Of a stretch of 64,000 nt of DNA, positions 34,749-43,411 are shown piece after piece; position 1 is the first letter of the stretch, and each line of letters begins with the position of its first letter. Position numbers and translations under genes: made by a program. Source of the DNA: Micromonospora trifolii (GTDB lineage Bacteria; Actinomycetota; Actinomycetes; Mycobacteriales; Micromonosporaceae); assembly GCF_022229005.1 (NCBI RefSeq), contig NZ_JAKKFD010000014.1, forward strand, positions 1 to 64,000, read 5' to 3'. The notes beneath the pieces were generated by a model. It saw nothing but the letters and a program-made list of their open reading frames with translations, was not told the DNA's origin and did not search any database.

Positions 34749-35663
34749 ATGGACGCTAGAGGCCGAATCATGAGTGCGGACGACCGGGGGGACCACGCCG
34801 TCGACGCGTTCGTCAGCCACCGGAACCTGCTCTTCACCGTCGCCTACGAGATGCTCGGCTCGGCCGCGGACGCGGAGGACGTACTCCAGGAGACCTGGCT
34901 GCGGTGGGCGGACGCGGATCTCGCGGCGGTGCGGGACCAGCGCGCCTACCTGGTCCGGATCACCACCCGTCAGGCGCTCAACCGGCTGCGTGCGGTTGGC
35001 CGGCGCCGGGAGTCCTACGTCGGCTCGTGGTTACCCGAGCCGCTGTTGACAGCACCCGACGTCGCCGACGACGTCGAACTCGCCGAGAGCGTGTCGATGG
35101 CGATGCTGCTGGTGCTGGAGACGCTGGCACCGACCGAGCGGGCGGTGTTCGTCCTCCGTGAGGTCTTCGACCTGGGATACGACGAGATCGCCGAGGCGGT
35201 CGACAAGAGTTCGGCAGCGGTCCGTCAGATCGCCCACCGTGCGCGGGCGCATGTCGCCGCGCGGCGGCCGCGCGGGATGGTCTCGCCGGCCGAGACCCGA
35301 CGTGCGCTCAGCGCGTTCCGGCTCGCGGTCGAGACGGGCGACGTGCAGGCCCTGCTCGACGTCCTCGCGCCGGACGTCGTGCTCCTCGGCGATGGCGGCG
35401 GGATCAAGCAGGCAGTGCTGCGGCCGGTCGCCGGGGCCGACAAGGTGGCCCGCCTGCTGTGCAGCACGCACGCCAGGACGGCAACCATGTCGCTGCACCC
35501 CGCCCAGGTCAACGGTCACCCGGCGCTGGTTATGCGCCTCGACGGCGCTGTCGACACGGTCCTCGCGCTGCGTATCGACGACGGTCTCATCAGCGGGGTC
35601 TACGCCGTGCGGAACCCCGAGAAGCTGTCGCACATGCGGAGCGAAACGGCCCTGCGCCGCTGA
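34749..35663 (+). CDS. ECF41/SigJ-type RNA polymerase sigma factor with SnoaL-like C-terminal domain
   Basis: A 304-residue sigma factor. Region 2 is about residues 20-90 (LLFTVAYEMLGSAADAEDVL) and region 4 about 125-180 (PTERAVFVLREVFDLGYDEI). The remaining 120 residues form a SnoaL-like fold (AFRLAVETGDVQALLDVLAP), the built-in regulator of ECF41 factors, replacing a separate anti-sigma factor. The start ATG 34749 is supported by GGAGG four bases away. The divergent DoxX gene carries an ECF41-like promoter. ECF41 genes normally sit beside a carboxymuconolactone decarboxylase, oxidoreductase or epimerase gene. Confidence 0.9.
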   Translation: MDARGRIMSADDRGDHAVDAFVSHRNLLFTVAYEMLGSAADAEDVLQETWLRWADADLAAVRDQRAYLVRITTRQALNRLRAVGRRRESYVGSWLPEPLLTAPDVADDVELAESVSMAMLLVLETLAPTERAVFVLREVFDLGYDEIAEAVDKSSAAVRQIAHRARAHVAARRPRGMVSPAETRRALSAFRLAVETGDVQALLDVLAPDVVLLGDGGGIKQAVLRPVAGADKVARLLCSTHARTATMSLHPAQVNGHPALVMRLDGAVDTVLALRIDDGLISGVYAVRNPEKLSHMRSETALRR

Positions 35664-35695
35664 ACGATCGGCTGACCAGCGCGTCGACTCAGCTC

Positions 35696-36895
35696 CTAGT
35701 ACGGGGGCGTGGGCGTCTCCGGCGACCGGTGGCGGGAGCGTCGCGCGTCCGCGGTGGCCACGCCGAGCAGCACCACTGCGGCGACCGCGCCGGCGGTGAG
35801 CGGCAGCAGGTGCAGTGCTGCCGGGATCAGCAGGCCGAGGGCCAGCAAGCCGGCTACCCGGGACCGGGAGACCCGACCGAAGACCTGGTATTCGAGCGCC
35901 GCTCGTCCGGCGAGGAAGAGCGCCGGACCGCCGAAGATGGCGATGAGCCAGGTCGCCGGGAGGTGCCCGAGCGGCTCGGCGATGAACAGCTCGAAGCCGA
36001 CGCCGGTCAGCACGATCCCCGCGATCATGACCATGTGGGCGAACGCCATGTCGGTCGCGAGCCGGGCCGGGTTGCGGGAACGACCGATGGCCACGTCCAG
36101 CATCCCTCCCGCCACGTGAAAGTAGATCCGCCAGAGCAGGACGGTGCTCGCCAGCGCCAGGACGAACCCACCCGTCTGGTCGGTGTGGAACTCGCTGCCA
36201 CTGAAAGCGAGGCCGATGACGAAGATCGCCTCGCCGAGAGCGATGAGGAGGAACTGTTGGTACCGCTCGGCCAGGTGTTCGGCAGCGATCATCTGGACGC
36301 CGAGCCGTTGCGCGCCGAGTCGTGGCGTCGGCCAGCCGAAGAACAGCCCGGTGTAGTCGATCGACACGGCGAGAGTCCAGAGTGCCCCCCGAGCCGTGCC
36401 GTCGTTGACCAGCCCGCCGACGACCCAGAGCGGTGCGCTCAAGCCGAACCAGAACATGATCCGGATCGACTGTTGAGGGTCCGGCCGGCCGTGCCCGGCC
36501 ACGTGGAAGAACACCACCCGGCCGATCTGGAGGGTCACCAGGGTGATGGCGAAGAGTGAGGCCCGTGCGCCGAAGCCGTGCGGCACGGCGACGGCCATCG
36601 TCATCGCACCGACCAACGTCATGATGATGACGGTCTGGACGATCGGGGCGTCCGGGTCCAGCCAACTTGTCGACCAGACCGTCACCGACCAGACCGCCCA
36701 CAGCGCCAGGAACAGCAGCAGAGCCTGGCCGAGGCCCGCGTACACGCCGCGTTGGCCGTCGGTGAAGTCGGCGATCAGCCGCGCGGAGATCCGGGTGAGG
36801 GCGAAGACGAAGACCAGGTCGAGGAAGAGCTCCAGAAAGGTGGCCCGCTGGCGGGTGGCTTCGCTGCGCAACAGTCCATCGGGGCTGTTCCTCAT
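35696..36895 (-). CDS. Low temperature requirement protein A (LtrA) family membrane protein
   Basis: A 399-residue protein with about eleven hydrophobic helices. The family signature near the N-terminus is RQRATFLELFLDLVFVFALT (about 15-34), and a second conserved block is AEHLAERYQQFLLIALGEAI (about 200-219). ATG 36895 is the likely start. The function of LtrA proteins is unknown. It converges with the sigma gene and is divergent from a TetR regulator. Confidence 0.87.
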   Translation of the reverse strand: MRNSPDGLLRSEATRQRATFLELFLDLVFVFALTRISARLIADFTDGQRGVYAGLGQALLLFLALWAVWSVTVWSTSWLDPDAPIVQTVIIMTLVGAMTMAVAVPHGFGARASLFAITLVTLQIGRVVFFHVAGHGRPDPQQSIRIMFWFGLSAPLWVVGGLVNDGTARGALWTLAVSIDYTGLFFGWPTPRLGAQRLGVQMIAAEHLAERYQQFLLIALGEAIFVIGLAFSGSEFHTDQTGGFVLALASTVLLWRIYFHVAGGMLDVAIGRSRNPARLATDMAFAHMVMIAGIVLTGVGFELFIAEPLGHLPATWLIAIFGGPALFLAGRAALEYQVFGRVSRSRVAGLLALGLLIPAALHLLPLTAGAVAAVVLLGVATADARRSRHRSPETPTPPY

Positions 36896-37073
36896 CGGCT
36901 CGCCACGCGCCGGTGCCGCGAAACGACCACGTGCCCTCCCGTCGCGGTGATCTGATCGCCTAACGAGCCAGGGTGCGGCGGTGGCACGTGGGGAGAGGGG
37001 ACCGGCGACCCACAACAGTCACCAATCCGTCACCCGACCACTACGGCAGGTGTACGCCTCTACGCTCGTGGGC

Positions 37074-37652
37074 GTGCCCGGACCTGCCGAGAAGGCCACT
37101 GAACAGGACCGGCGTGACCTCCTCGTCACGGTCGCGCGAGAGCTGGCCGAGACGGAGGGCTGGGCGGGGGTGACCACCCGACGGCTCGCCGAACGCACCG
37201 AGATCGACATGGGCGACATCTATCGGCACTTCGCCGATCTGGAGGCGCTGATCGCCGCCGTCGCGGTGTGCGCCTTCGCCGATCTGGCCGCCGACCTCGC
37301 CGAGGCGCACGCGGAGACCGCCGGTAGCCCCGAGGGGGTCTGGCCGGCGGTCGCTACCGCGTACCTCGACTTCGCGTACACGAACCCCGAGGTCTATGAC
37401 GCGATGCTCGCGCTGACCCCCGACCTGGCCCTCGGCGTGGATGGTGTGCCGGCCGCGCCGCGGGCGGTCTTCGCCGAGCTGCGGGCGGCCCTGACCCCGC
37501 TCGCCGAGGGGCGGGACCCGGACACCCTCGCCGAGGTGGGTTGGAGCCTGCTGCACGGCGTGGTGATGCTCACCCGGGGTGGCCGGCTGCGACCCGAGGG
37601 GCAGGAGGACCGCGAAGCGTTGATCGCGCAGCGGTTGCTGCGGTGGCCCTGA
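37074..37652 (+). CDS. TetR/AcrR family transcriptional regulator
   Basis: A 192-residue regulator. The HTH is WAGVTTRRLAERTEIDMGDI (about 28-47) followed by YRHFADLEALIAAVA. The ligand-binding half matches the WHG-type C-terminal domain (FAYTNPEVYDAMLALTPDLA). GTG 37074 is chosen because TACGCT lies 7 bases upstream, which suggests a leaderless mRNA; GTG 37050 and 37068 are in frame. Divergent from LtrA, which may be its target. Confidence 0.83.
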   Translation: MPGPAEKATEQDRRDLLVTVARELAETEGWAGVTTRRLAERTEIDMGDIYRHFADLEALIAAVAVCAFADLAADLAEAHAETAGSPEGVWPAVATAYLDFAYTNPEVYDAMLALTPDLALGVDGVPAAPRAVFAELRAALTPLAEGRDPDTLAEVGWSLLHGVVMLTRGGRLRPEGQEDREALIAQRLLRWP

Positions 37653-37682
37653 CCGGGCCGCCGCCGACGCTCCCGATCGTTG

Positions 37683-38315
37683 TCAGTTGATGGGCTCGCG
37701 GTCGGCCGGGCCCTTGTCGGTGAACCGGAACGTGGTGTTCAGCTTGGCGTTGTCCAACTCCTTGAGGACCAGGCCGTTGCCGGGGAGGTGCTGGAGGAAC
37801 CGGGTCTCGCTGCCGATCGCGTACGTGCCGTCGCCCTTGGCGATGATGGTGAATCGCTGGATCGGGTCGTCCTGGTCGCAGACGACGGCCCCGATGGTCA
37901 GTTCGGGCTCGATGTCCAGGCCGTTCACCTGCCAGCAGGACGGGTCGTCGTTGGCGGGGTGGTCGTCCTTCACGCCGAATGCCCTGATCACGTACCGGTC
38001 GCCGCCGATCGGCGTCGGCACGAACAGGGTGCGACCGCCGGTGTCGCCGCCCTCCTCGAGGCGCCCGCTGATCTCCAACGGCTGCCCCGAACCCTGCACG
38101 CGGGTGATCGTGACCTCGCGCTTGCCGGACAGCAGCGGGTCGGTCGCCGCCGCCGATGACGTGGCCGGCGCCGCTGCCGTCGGCGTCGGCGCGCCTGTCA
38201 CGGCGCCCGACGGCGTCGGCGTACCCGCTGCCTTGTCCGCACCGCCCTGGCACGCCACCAGCGCGCTGGTGCAGGCAAGCATCGCCGCGCCGGTGACCCA
38301 CTTCATGGTGACCAT
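37683..38315 (-). CDS. Secreted lipoprotein of unknown function
   Basis: A 210-residue lipoprotein. The signal peptide ends in the lipobox LVAC (about residue 22). A Thr/Ala/Pro-rich linker (about 25-60) leads to a beta-rich domain of 150 residues with two cysteines (SCWQVN and VVCDQDD) that may pair. GAGGAG lies 6 bases before ATG 38315. No named family is recognised. It lies on the outer face of the membrane. Confidence 0.72.
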   Translation of the reverse strand: MVTMKWVTGAAMLACTSALVACQGGADKAAGTPTPSGAVTGAPTPTAAAPATSSAAATDPLLSGKREVTITRVQGSGQPLEISGRLEEGGDTGGRTLFVPTPIGGDRYVIRAFGVKDDHPANDDPSCWQVNGLDIEPELTIGAVVCDQDDPIQRFTIIAKGDGTYAIGSETRFLQHLPGNGLVLKELDNAKLNTTFRFTDKGPADREPIN

Positions 38316-38432
38316 GCCGCACTCCTCAAGAGCGTCCCGAACCTGTCGAGCGGAAAATCAAGGGCTTCGCCGTTTGTCGCCCGCCTATCCTGTCTCTCGG
38401 CCTCGGGGCCGGTGGCACGGGGAGGGGTTGGC

Positions 38433-39143
38433 ATGACGCTCGGCGTGGCGGCGCGACGGCAGGCACAGGTGTTGATCTTCGATGCGGACGACACGTTGTG
38501 GGAGAACAACGTCGTCTTCGAGCGGGTGATCGACGACTTCCTGGGCTGGCTGGACCACCCCACACTGGACCGGGCCGAGCTACGGACCGTCCTCGACGAC
38601 ATCGAGCGGGCCAACGCGGTGGCGCACGGGTACGGCAGCAAGGTCTTCCTGCGCAGCCTGGCGGAGTGCCTGGAGCGGCTGCGCGAGCGGCCGGCCACCG
38701 CCTCCGAACGTCAGGAGATCGACCGGCTGGCGGCGGCCCTCGTCGAGCACCAGGTGGAGTTGATGCCCGGGGTGGCCGACGCGCTCGACGAGCTGGCCGG
38801 CCGGCACGAGTTGCTGCTGCTCACCAAGGGCGACCAGGAGGAGCAGCAGCGCAAGCTGGACGCCTGCGGTCTGCTGCACCACTTCGGGGCCGCGCACATC
38901 GTCGCCGAGAAGAACGTCGACACGTACCGGTGGCTCACTCGGGAGCACGGCTTCGCGCCGGACGACGCGTGGATGATCGGCAACTCCCCGAAGTCCGACA
39001 TCCTGCCGGCGCGGGCGGCCGGGTTGAACGCGGTGTTCATTCCGAACGCGAACACCTGGGTGCTGGAGGACGACGAGCTGGACCCGACCGACGGCGGGGT
39101 GCTGCGGCTCGCCGCGTTCCGCGACCTGCTGCGCCACTTCTGA
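38433..39143 (+). CDS. HAD superfamily hydrolase
   Basis: A 236-residue HAD phosphatase-like enzyme. Motif I is LIFDADDTLWENNVVF with both aspartates, motif II is LLLLTKGDQEEQQRKLD, the motif III Lys is in VAEKNVDTYRW, and motif IV is MIGNSPKSDILPA. The cap is the helical C1 type between residues 35 and 105. ATG 38433 follows GGGGAGGGG. It is followed by a terminator hairpin. The substrate cannot be told from the sequence. Confidence 0.87.
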   Translation: MTLGVAARRQAQVLIFDADDTLWENNVVFERVIDDFLGWLDHPTLDRAELRTVLDDIERANAVAHGYGSKVFLRSLAECLERLRERPATASERQEIDRLAAALVEHQVELMPGVADALDELAGRHELLLLTKGDQEEQQRKLDACGLLHHFGAAHIVAEKNVDTYRWLTREHGFAPDDAWMIGNSPKSDILPARAAGLNAVFIPNANTWVLEDDELDPTDGGVLRLAAFRDLLRHF

Positions 39144-39147
39144 CCGT

Positions 39148-39169
39148 GCCGACGCCAAACAGCGTCGGC
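39148..39169. terminator. Terminator-like hairpin after HAD gene
   Basis: GCCGACGC and GCGTCGGC form a perfect 8-bp stem with a 6-base loop, 5 bases after the HAD stop. No U-tract follows. Confidence 0.65.
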
Positions 39170-39430
39170 GATCATGGTCGCGTTACGCCGATCTGCCCGA
39201 TTTTCATCGTGGGATCAGTCCTGCCGTCGGTGGGCCGGCGCGGCTTGTCCGGCTGGCCGGAGCCCGCCTAGCCTGGTCCGGCGCTCACGGCCCTTCGGGG
39301 TGTGTCGGGGCGTGTCGGCGTTCGGCGGGTGAGCACCGTGGAGCTGAGTGCGAAGTGGCTGGCTCACCCCGTGCTGGCGCGTGGCGTCGTGCCACGCCCG
39401 CGTCGCGGGGTGCCGGAGCTGTCCGCTTCC

Positions 39431-39504
39431 CTGTCGGACGGCTGAGGGTCAGGGCCGGGTAGTTGCGGACCCGGTCCTGACCCGGCCCGCGAGTCGTCCG
39501 ACAG
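39431..39504. repeat. Long imperfect inverted repeat upstream of L,D-transpeptidase gene
   Basis: CTGTCGGACG (39431-39440) pairs with CGTCCGACAG (39495-39504), and inner blocks GGGTCAGG/CCTGACCC and CCGGGT/ACCCGG extend the stem. It ends about 50 bases before the gene. The rest of 39170-39552 has no gene; a small hairpin GCGTGGC..GCCACGC lies near 39380-39400. Confidence 0.6.
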
Positions 39505-39552
39505 GGCGGAGCGGGGCAGACCTCGCGTCGGTTCGACTGTCAGGATGGCGGC

Positions 39553-40338
39553 ATGAAGCGCAGATCTCTCCTCCTCGGCGCGGCGGCGGGTCTGGCCGCC
39601 CCGGCCGTGCTCACCCCGGCCGCGCCCGCTCTCGCGGCGGACCGGCCGCTGCGGCCGGGCTGGGGCACGCCCCCGGGGCAGCGACCCTGGTCGGTGCCGC
39701 AGCTACAGAACCGGGCCAGCGCGCTGACCACGCTGCCGGCGGAGACGAAGCAGGTGATCATCGTCGGCGCCAGCAGCTACACCACCACCTACGCCACGCT
39801 GGAGGCGTACGTGCGGGTCCGCAACGGCTGGCATCCGGCCTCGGCGTCGTTGCCCGCCCGGATCGGTTCGAAGGGCTTCAGCGACAACCACGTGGAGGGT
39901 GTGCCGACCACGCCGACCGGCGTCTACTCGATCGGCCCCACCATGTACGGCATCGCCGCCAACCCGGGCATGCTCTACCCCTACCACCGGCTGGTGAGCG
40001 GTGACTGGTGGAACGAGAATCCGTCGTCCGCGCGCTACAACACCTTCCAGCAGAGTGCTACCAACCCGGGCGGGGCCAGCGAGGCACTGTGGAAGGAGGT
40101 CCCCGCGTACACGCACTTCGCGGTGATCACCTACAACATGCCGCCGAACGTGCCGAAGCCGGTGCCGAACGCGGGCAGCGGGATCTTCCTGCACCAGTTC
40201 AGCACCAGCGCCGGCAACGCGACAGCCGGTTGCGTCTCTCTCGCCCACGCTCACCTGGTCGATGTGCTCAAGTGGCTGGACCCGGCGCTGTCGCCGCGCA
40301 TCGTGCTCAGCCCGTACGCGCAGCTGAGCCGATACTGA
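39553..40338 (+). CDS. Exported L,D-transpeptidase (YkuD) family protein
   Basis: A 261-residue exported protein. MKRRSLLLGAAAGLAAPAVL is a twin-arginine-like signal ending near ALAAD (residue 30). The catalytic block near residues 215-230, IFLHQFSTSAGNATAGCVSL, has the HxxxxxxxxxxxxGC form of YkuD domains with His and the nucleophilic Cys. Such enzymes make or hydrolyse 3-3 or protein crosslinks in peptidoglycan; this short single-domain member without LysM or Ig domains could also be a carboxypeptidase-like variant. Confidence 0.8.
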   Translation: MKRRSLLLGAAAGLAAPAVLTPAAPALAADRPLRPGWGTPPGQRPWSVPQLQNRASALTTLPAETKQVIIVGASSYTTTYATLEAYVRVRNGWHPASASLPARIGSKGFSDNHVEGVPTTPTGVYSIGPTMYGIAANPGMLYPYHRLVSGDWWNENPSSARYNTFQQSATNPGGASEALWKEVPAYTHFAVITYNMPPNVPKPVPNAGSGIFLHQFSTSAGNATAGCVSLAHAHLVDVLKWLDPALSPRIVLSPYAQLSRY

Positions 40339-40351
40339 GAGCCGCCGCGGC

Positions 40352-40627
40352 TCAGCCGGCCTCGCGCCGGACGATCGCCACCGCCACCCGGCAGAACTCG
40401 TCCATGTCCGGGTTGAACCCGGCAGCGATGTCGGGATGCAACCCGGAGCGGGTCTCCTCCAACAGTCGCTGGCAGACCTGCTCGACCGGTTCGCCGGCGT
40501 AGCCGGTGCGGACCCGGTCGGTGGCCGCCTGAAGCGCCGAGGTCAGCTGCTCCTCCAGCGGGCCGCGCAGCTTCTGCTGCACAGGATCGAGCCCGCGGGG
40601 GTCGAGCGTGACATGTGGCTCCGACAT
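40352..40627 (-). CDS. Small hypothetical protein
   Basis: A 91-residue acidic helical protein from ATG 40627, preceded by AAGGGAG at good spacing. It starts MSEPHVTLDPRGLDPVQQKL and has two predicted long helices, one with two cysteines (QVCQRLL and EFCRVAV). No family is recognised. It converges with the L,D-transpeptidase gene. Confidence 0.65.
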   Translation of the reverse strand: MSEPHVTLDPRGLDPVQQKLRGPLEEQLTSALQAATDRVRTGYAGEPVEQVCQRLLEETRSGLHPDIAAGFNPDMDEFCRVAVAIVRREAG

Positions 40628-40674
40628 CGGTGCTCCCTTCGTCGGCGTCCGCGATACCCCACCGCGGACGTCGG

Positions 40675-41106
40675 TCAAACCCCGGTCGGTACGGCGGCGA
40701 CCCGCACCTGGTACGAGAACTCCTCCGCCGGCTCCTCGTGGTACGACAGCCGGCGGATCTGCCGGTCGTCGTCGTAGAGGGCGACGTCCACCAGCACGCC
40801 GAGGTGGGCGAGGCCGATGCTGGACACCCGCTTCTTGTCCTGCAACACCGCGCAGACGCCGCCGAGCAGGGTGCTGGCGTCGGACGTACGGTGCCCGGGC
40901 GGGCAGCGCAACACCAGGTCCACCTCGATCGGCCCGGGCAACGGCGTCCAGCCGGTGCGCTGGGCCGCGACGAGGGCGGCCTGGAGCAGGGTGCGGACCC
41001 TCGTCGCCTGCCGGTGCCCGGCGGCGAAGATGGACAACGCTTCGGTCTTGACCGGTGGCAGGCCGCTCACCTCGAACGTCAGGGCGAGAGCGCGGGTGTC
41101 CTGCAC
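40675..41106 (-). CDS. Hypothetical protein with RusA-like features
   Basis: A 143-residue protein from GTG 41106, which follows GAGGAGG by 8 bases. The strand-rich pattern PIEVDLVLRCPPGHRTSDAS (about 60-79), a helix, then VDVALYDDDRQIRRLSYHEE (about 110-129) resembles the fold of RusA Holliday-junction nucleases, where acidic residues follow a beta strand and DDRQI is typical. The first acidic cluster is less complete (one Asp in TSDAS). No neighbouring recombination gene is present, so this is a fold suggestion rather than a function. Confidence 0.6.
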   Translation of the reverse strand: MQDTRALALTFEVSGLPPVKTEALSIFAAGHRQATRVRTLLQAALVAAQRTGWTPLPGPIEVDLVLRCPPGHRTSDASTLLGGVCAVLQDKKRVSSIGLAHLGVLVDVALYDDDRQIRRLSYHEEPAEEFSYQVRVAAVPTGV

Positions 41107-41290
41107 GACGGCACCTCCTCGTTGGGACGATCCTGCCGAACCGGGGGAGCGGCGGTGGGATGTTCCGCGATTACCAACCGATCGGGCAGGCATGGGTCGG
41201 CCGGAGGCGTGTCGACGGCGGCGGCGAACGCGCCGGCTGCGGCGCTAGGAAAACGCTAGCCGACGACGCCCGTGCTCGGTAGTCGGTCGT

Positions 41291-41995
41291 TCACCCGGTG
41301 GGGCGTGGTGCGAAGGCGCAGAACTCGTTGCCCTCGGGGTCGGCCAGCACCCACCACCAGTGCGCCTCGTCGAGTGGCTCCCGCAGCAGGGTCGCGCCCG
41401 CCGCGATCAGCGCCATCGGCTCCGGGTCGACCAGGTCGACGTCCCAGTGCAGCCGGTTCTTGACCGTTTTGGGCTCGGCCACCCCGACGAACACCCAGTA
41501 GTCCCAGGGGAACCCGGCCGCACCGACCACCGACGAGGTGGTCGAGTCGTGCTCCACGGTGCCGCCGACCACCCCGGCCCACCAGGTCGCCTGGGCAGCC
41601 GGGTCGGCCGAGTCCACGACCAGCTCGAACGGGCCCGCTCCGGTGCCCTCGCGGGCCGGAAACGCGCAGAACTCGTTGCCCTCCGGGTCGTCGAGCACCC
41701 ACCAGGTCGCCTCGCCGTCCGGTTCGCGAACCAGCCGGGCGCCGTCCGCGAGCAGCGCCGCCGGGTCCGCGCCGGCCAACCGCAGATCCAGGTGTACGCG
41801 GGTCTTGCCGACCCGAGGCTCGGGCACCTTGTTCACCCAGATGGACTCGGCGTTGGAGCGCGCCGAGCGGGGGTCCACCCGGGTGTCGTCGTCACCGGCG
41901 TCGGCCACGTCACCGTCGAGCATCCGGGCCCAGAAGGCACCGAGCGCGAGTGGGTCGTTGGCGTCGAGGCAGAGGTCCTTGAAGCGCGCGATCAT
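41291..41995 (-). CDS. VOC family (glyoxalase-like) protein
   Basis: A 234-residue protein made of two repeated VOC modules. Each ends with the same block: WWVLDDPEGNEFCAFPAR (about 95-112) and WWVLADPEGNEFCAFAPR (about 215-232). The N-terminal module starts MIARFKDLCLDANDPLALGA. The Glyoxalase_6-like repeats suggest small-molecule binding or antibiotic-resistance-type functions; no ligand can be named. Upstream lies the palindromic element copy B. Confidence 0.83.
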   Translation of the reverse strand: MIARFKDLCLDANDPLALGAFWARMLDGDVADAGDDDTRVDPRSARSNAESIWVNKVPEPRVGKTRVHLDLRLAGADPAALLADGARLVREPDGEATWWVLDDPEGNEFCAFPAREGTGAGPFELVVDSADPAAQATWWAGVVGGTVEHDSTTSSVVGAAGFPWDYWVFVGVAEPKTVKNRLHWDVDLVDPEPMALIAAGATLLREPLDEAHWWWVLADPEGNEFCAFAPRPTG

Positions 41996-42038
41996 GGCTT
42001 CAGCATGCCCGGTCCGGGCGGTCCGAGCCCGGACCCGG

Positions 42039-42117
42039 CCGCGATCTTGCACTTACTGTCCCGACGTAAGGGGCATTCGATACTTTTCGGCGACCGAAAC
42101 AGCAAGATCGGCGCGGG
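42039..42117 (-). repeat. 79-nt palindromic intergenic element, copy B (inverted)
   Basis: Reads as the reverse complement of the copies at 19924 and 50133. It keeps GATCTTGC/GCAAGATC arms and the GAATGCCCCTT centre. It lies in the 158-base gap between the VOC start and the DUF397 stop. Confidence 0.8.
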
Positions 42118-42153
42118 CGGCCGGTCGGGGCGAGGCTTCTTCGGGTTTCGCGT

Positions 42154-42342
42154 TCAGTGCTGTTTGGCGTACGCGACGAAGGCCTTCCAGGCCGTCGGGT
42201 CGACGTGCAGAGTGCCGCCGTCGCGGTCCTTGGTGTCGCGCACCAGCACCACGGTCGGGAGGTTGTCGGCGACCTCGACGCAGGCTCCGCCGTTGCCGCC
42301 GGACCGGGTCGACTTTCGCCACTGTGGGGTCAGAATGCCCAT
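42154..42342 (-). CDS. DUF397 domain protein
   Basis: A 62-residue protein, WRKSTRSGGNGGACVEVADN at its start, then VLVRDTKDRDG and AWKAFVAYAK: the full DUF397 pattern. It overlaps the end of the HTH/DUF5753 gene by 13 bases. DUF397 proteins are partners of such regulators in actinomycetes and several affect differentiation or act as toxin-like effectors. Confidence 0.92.
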   Translation of the reverse strand: MGILTPQWRKSTRSGGNGGACVEVADNLPTVVLVRDTKDRDGGTLHVDPTAWKAFVAYAKQH

Positions 42343-43130
42343 GACTTCGCCACTTCCTTGATCAGCTCGGTTGACTGCCGGCGGGGGAGCGCCTCGTTCC
42401 GCACGATCTCCCACGTCTTCGCCAGCTTAGCGATGTCGGCCGACGCATCGACGATCTGCGCTGTGAGCTGGTTGTCGGCATAGGTCACGCGTTCGCCGTC
42501 TGGCATCTCGGCGATGATGAACTGGCCGCCCATTCCCAGGTACATCCCAGCATCCGTCGGGACGATGTGCACCTGGATATGCTCCGCCGTCGCCAACTGG
42601 GCCAGGTGCTCGCACTGCTCGACCATGAGGCCCGGCTGGTCGAGCACAGGTCGACGCAGCACCGCCTCGTCCAGCACGGCGATGAGCTGCGGCGGGCGCG
42701 GGCGGTGCAGGATCGCCTGGCGCTCCAGCCGGGAGGCGACGATGCGATCCACGTCCTCGGCGTCGAAGCGGCCGCCGGCCAGCGTCGCGCGGGCGTACCG
42801 CTCGGTCTGGAGCAGGCCCGGCACGTAGGCCAACTCGAACCAGCGCAGCGTGGTCGCCTCCCGCTCGAACTCGATCCACTCGCGTAGCCAGGCCGGCTCG
42901 GCGTCGAGCCGGGCCAACCCGTCCAGCATGCGGAGGAAGCGTCCGCCGGTCTGGTGGTGGGTGTCTACCGCCCTCATGTATTCCTTCGTGGGCGGTCGCC
43001 CGCCGGTCTCCACCGAGCTGACGTGCGAACCCGAATAGCCGATGCCCCTGCCAAAGTCGTCCTGACTGAGCCCGATCCCCGTCCGGAACAGACGCAGTTC
43101 CTCCAGCACGTAGTCGGTGACGGTCCCCAT
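42330..43130 (-). CDS. XRE-family HTH regulator with DUF5753 domain
   Basis: A 266-residue regulator. The N-terminal XRE HTH (about 8-62) contains LSQDDFGRGIGYSGSHVSSV. The DUF5753 domain (about 85-260) contains YVPGLLQTERYARATL and FIIAEMPDG. Together with the overlapping DUF397 gene it forms the WhiJ/BldB-like module common in streptomycetes and Micromonosporaceae. A GGGGA ribosome site precedes ATG 43130. Confidence 0.92.
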   Translation of the reverse strand: MGTVTDYVLEELRLFRTGIGLSQDDFGRGIGYSGSHVSSVETGGRPPTKEYMRAVDTHHQTGGRFLRMLDGLARLDAEPAWLREWIEFEREATTLRWFELAYVPGLLQTERYARATLAGGRFDAEDVDRIVASRLERQAILHRPRPPQLIAVLDEAVLRRPVLDQPGLMVEQCEHLAQLATAEHIQVHIVPTDAGMYLGMGGQFIIAEMPDGERVTYADNQLTAQIVDASADIAKLAKTWEIVRNEALPRRQSTELIKEVAKSWAF

Positions 43131-43310
43131 CGATTCCCCAACCTTCGCTCAGTCTGGCTCGGCGTGTCCCTCATGGATGCTCACCTGGACCGCTGAGCTG
43201 CACAGATGGCGCGAGCACGTATCGACGGTAGTCGCCTCATCACCAGACTGTCACCAGTGGCGGGTCCGCTGGTGGCCGCAATGGCGGCGGTGGGCCCTGC
43301 CCTCCGGGGT

Positions 43311-43337
43311 CGCTCCCGTTTCCCCCTTGCGGGAGCG
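43311..43337. other. Hairpin upstream of the short leader frame
   Basis: CGCTCCCG (43311-43318) and CGGGAGCG (43330-43337) form a perfect 8-bp stem with a pyrimidine-rich loop. It ends 18 bases before the GAGGAGG of the leader frame. The 43131-43366 gap otherwise shows no convincing gene. Confidence 0.5.
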
Positions 43338-43366
43338 GCCCCTTCCCCGTCCCCGAGGAGGTCGAT

Positions 43367-43411
43367 GTGCTCACCCCGACAGGCCAGCAGCCCTCGGTGT
43401 GGTGGCGGTGA
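43367..43411 (+). CDS. Possible 14-residue leader peptide
   Basis: GTG 43367 follows GAGGAGG at good spacing, encodes MLTPTGQQPSVWWR and stops at TGA 43409-43411. The stop's last base is the first base of the next ATG (TGATG), so translation could be coupled. It ends with two Trp codons. The larger gene has no ribosome site of its own, which supports reinitiation. Confidence 0.4.
   Translation: MLTPTGQQPSVWWR

Noticed and set aside
39170..39552. A hidden gene in the gap before the L,D-transpeptidase gene
   Set aside because: No frame here has a start with ribosome site plus protein-like composition; the stretch is dominated by inverted repeats.
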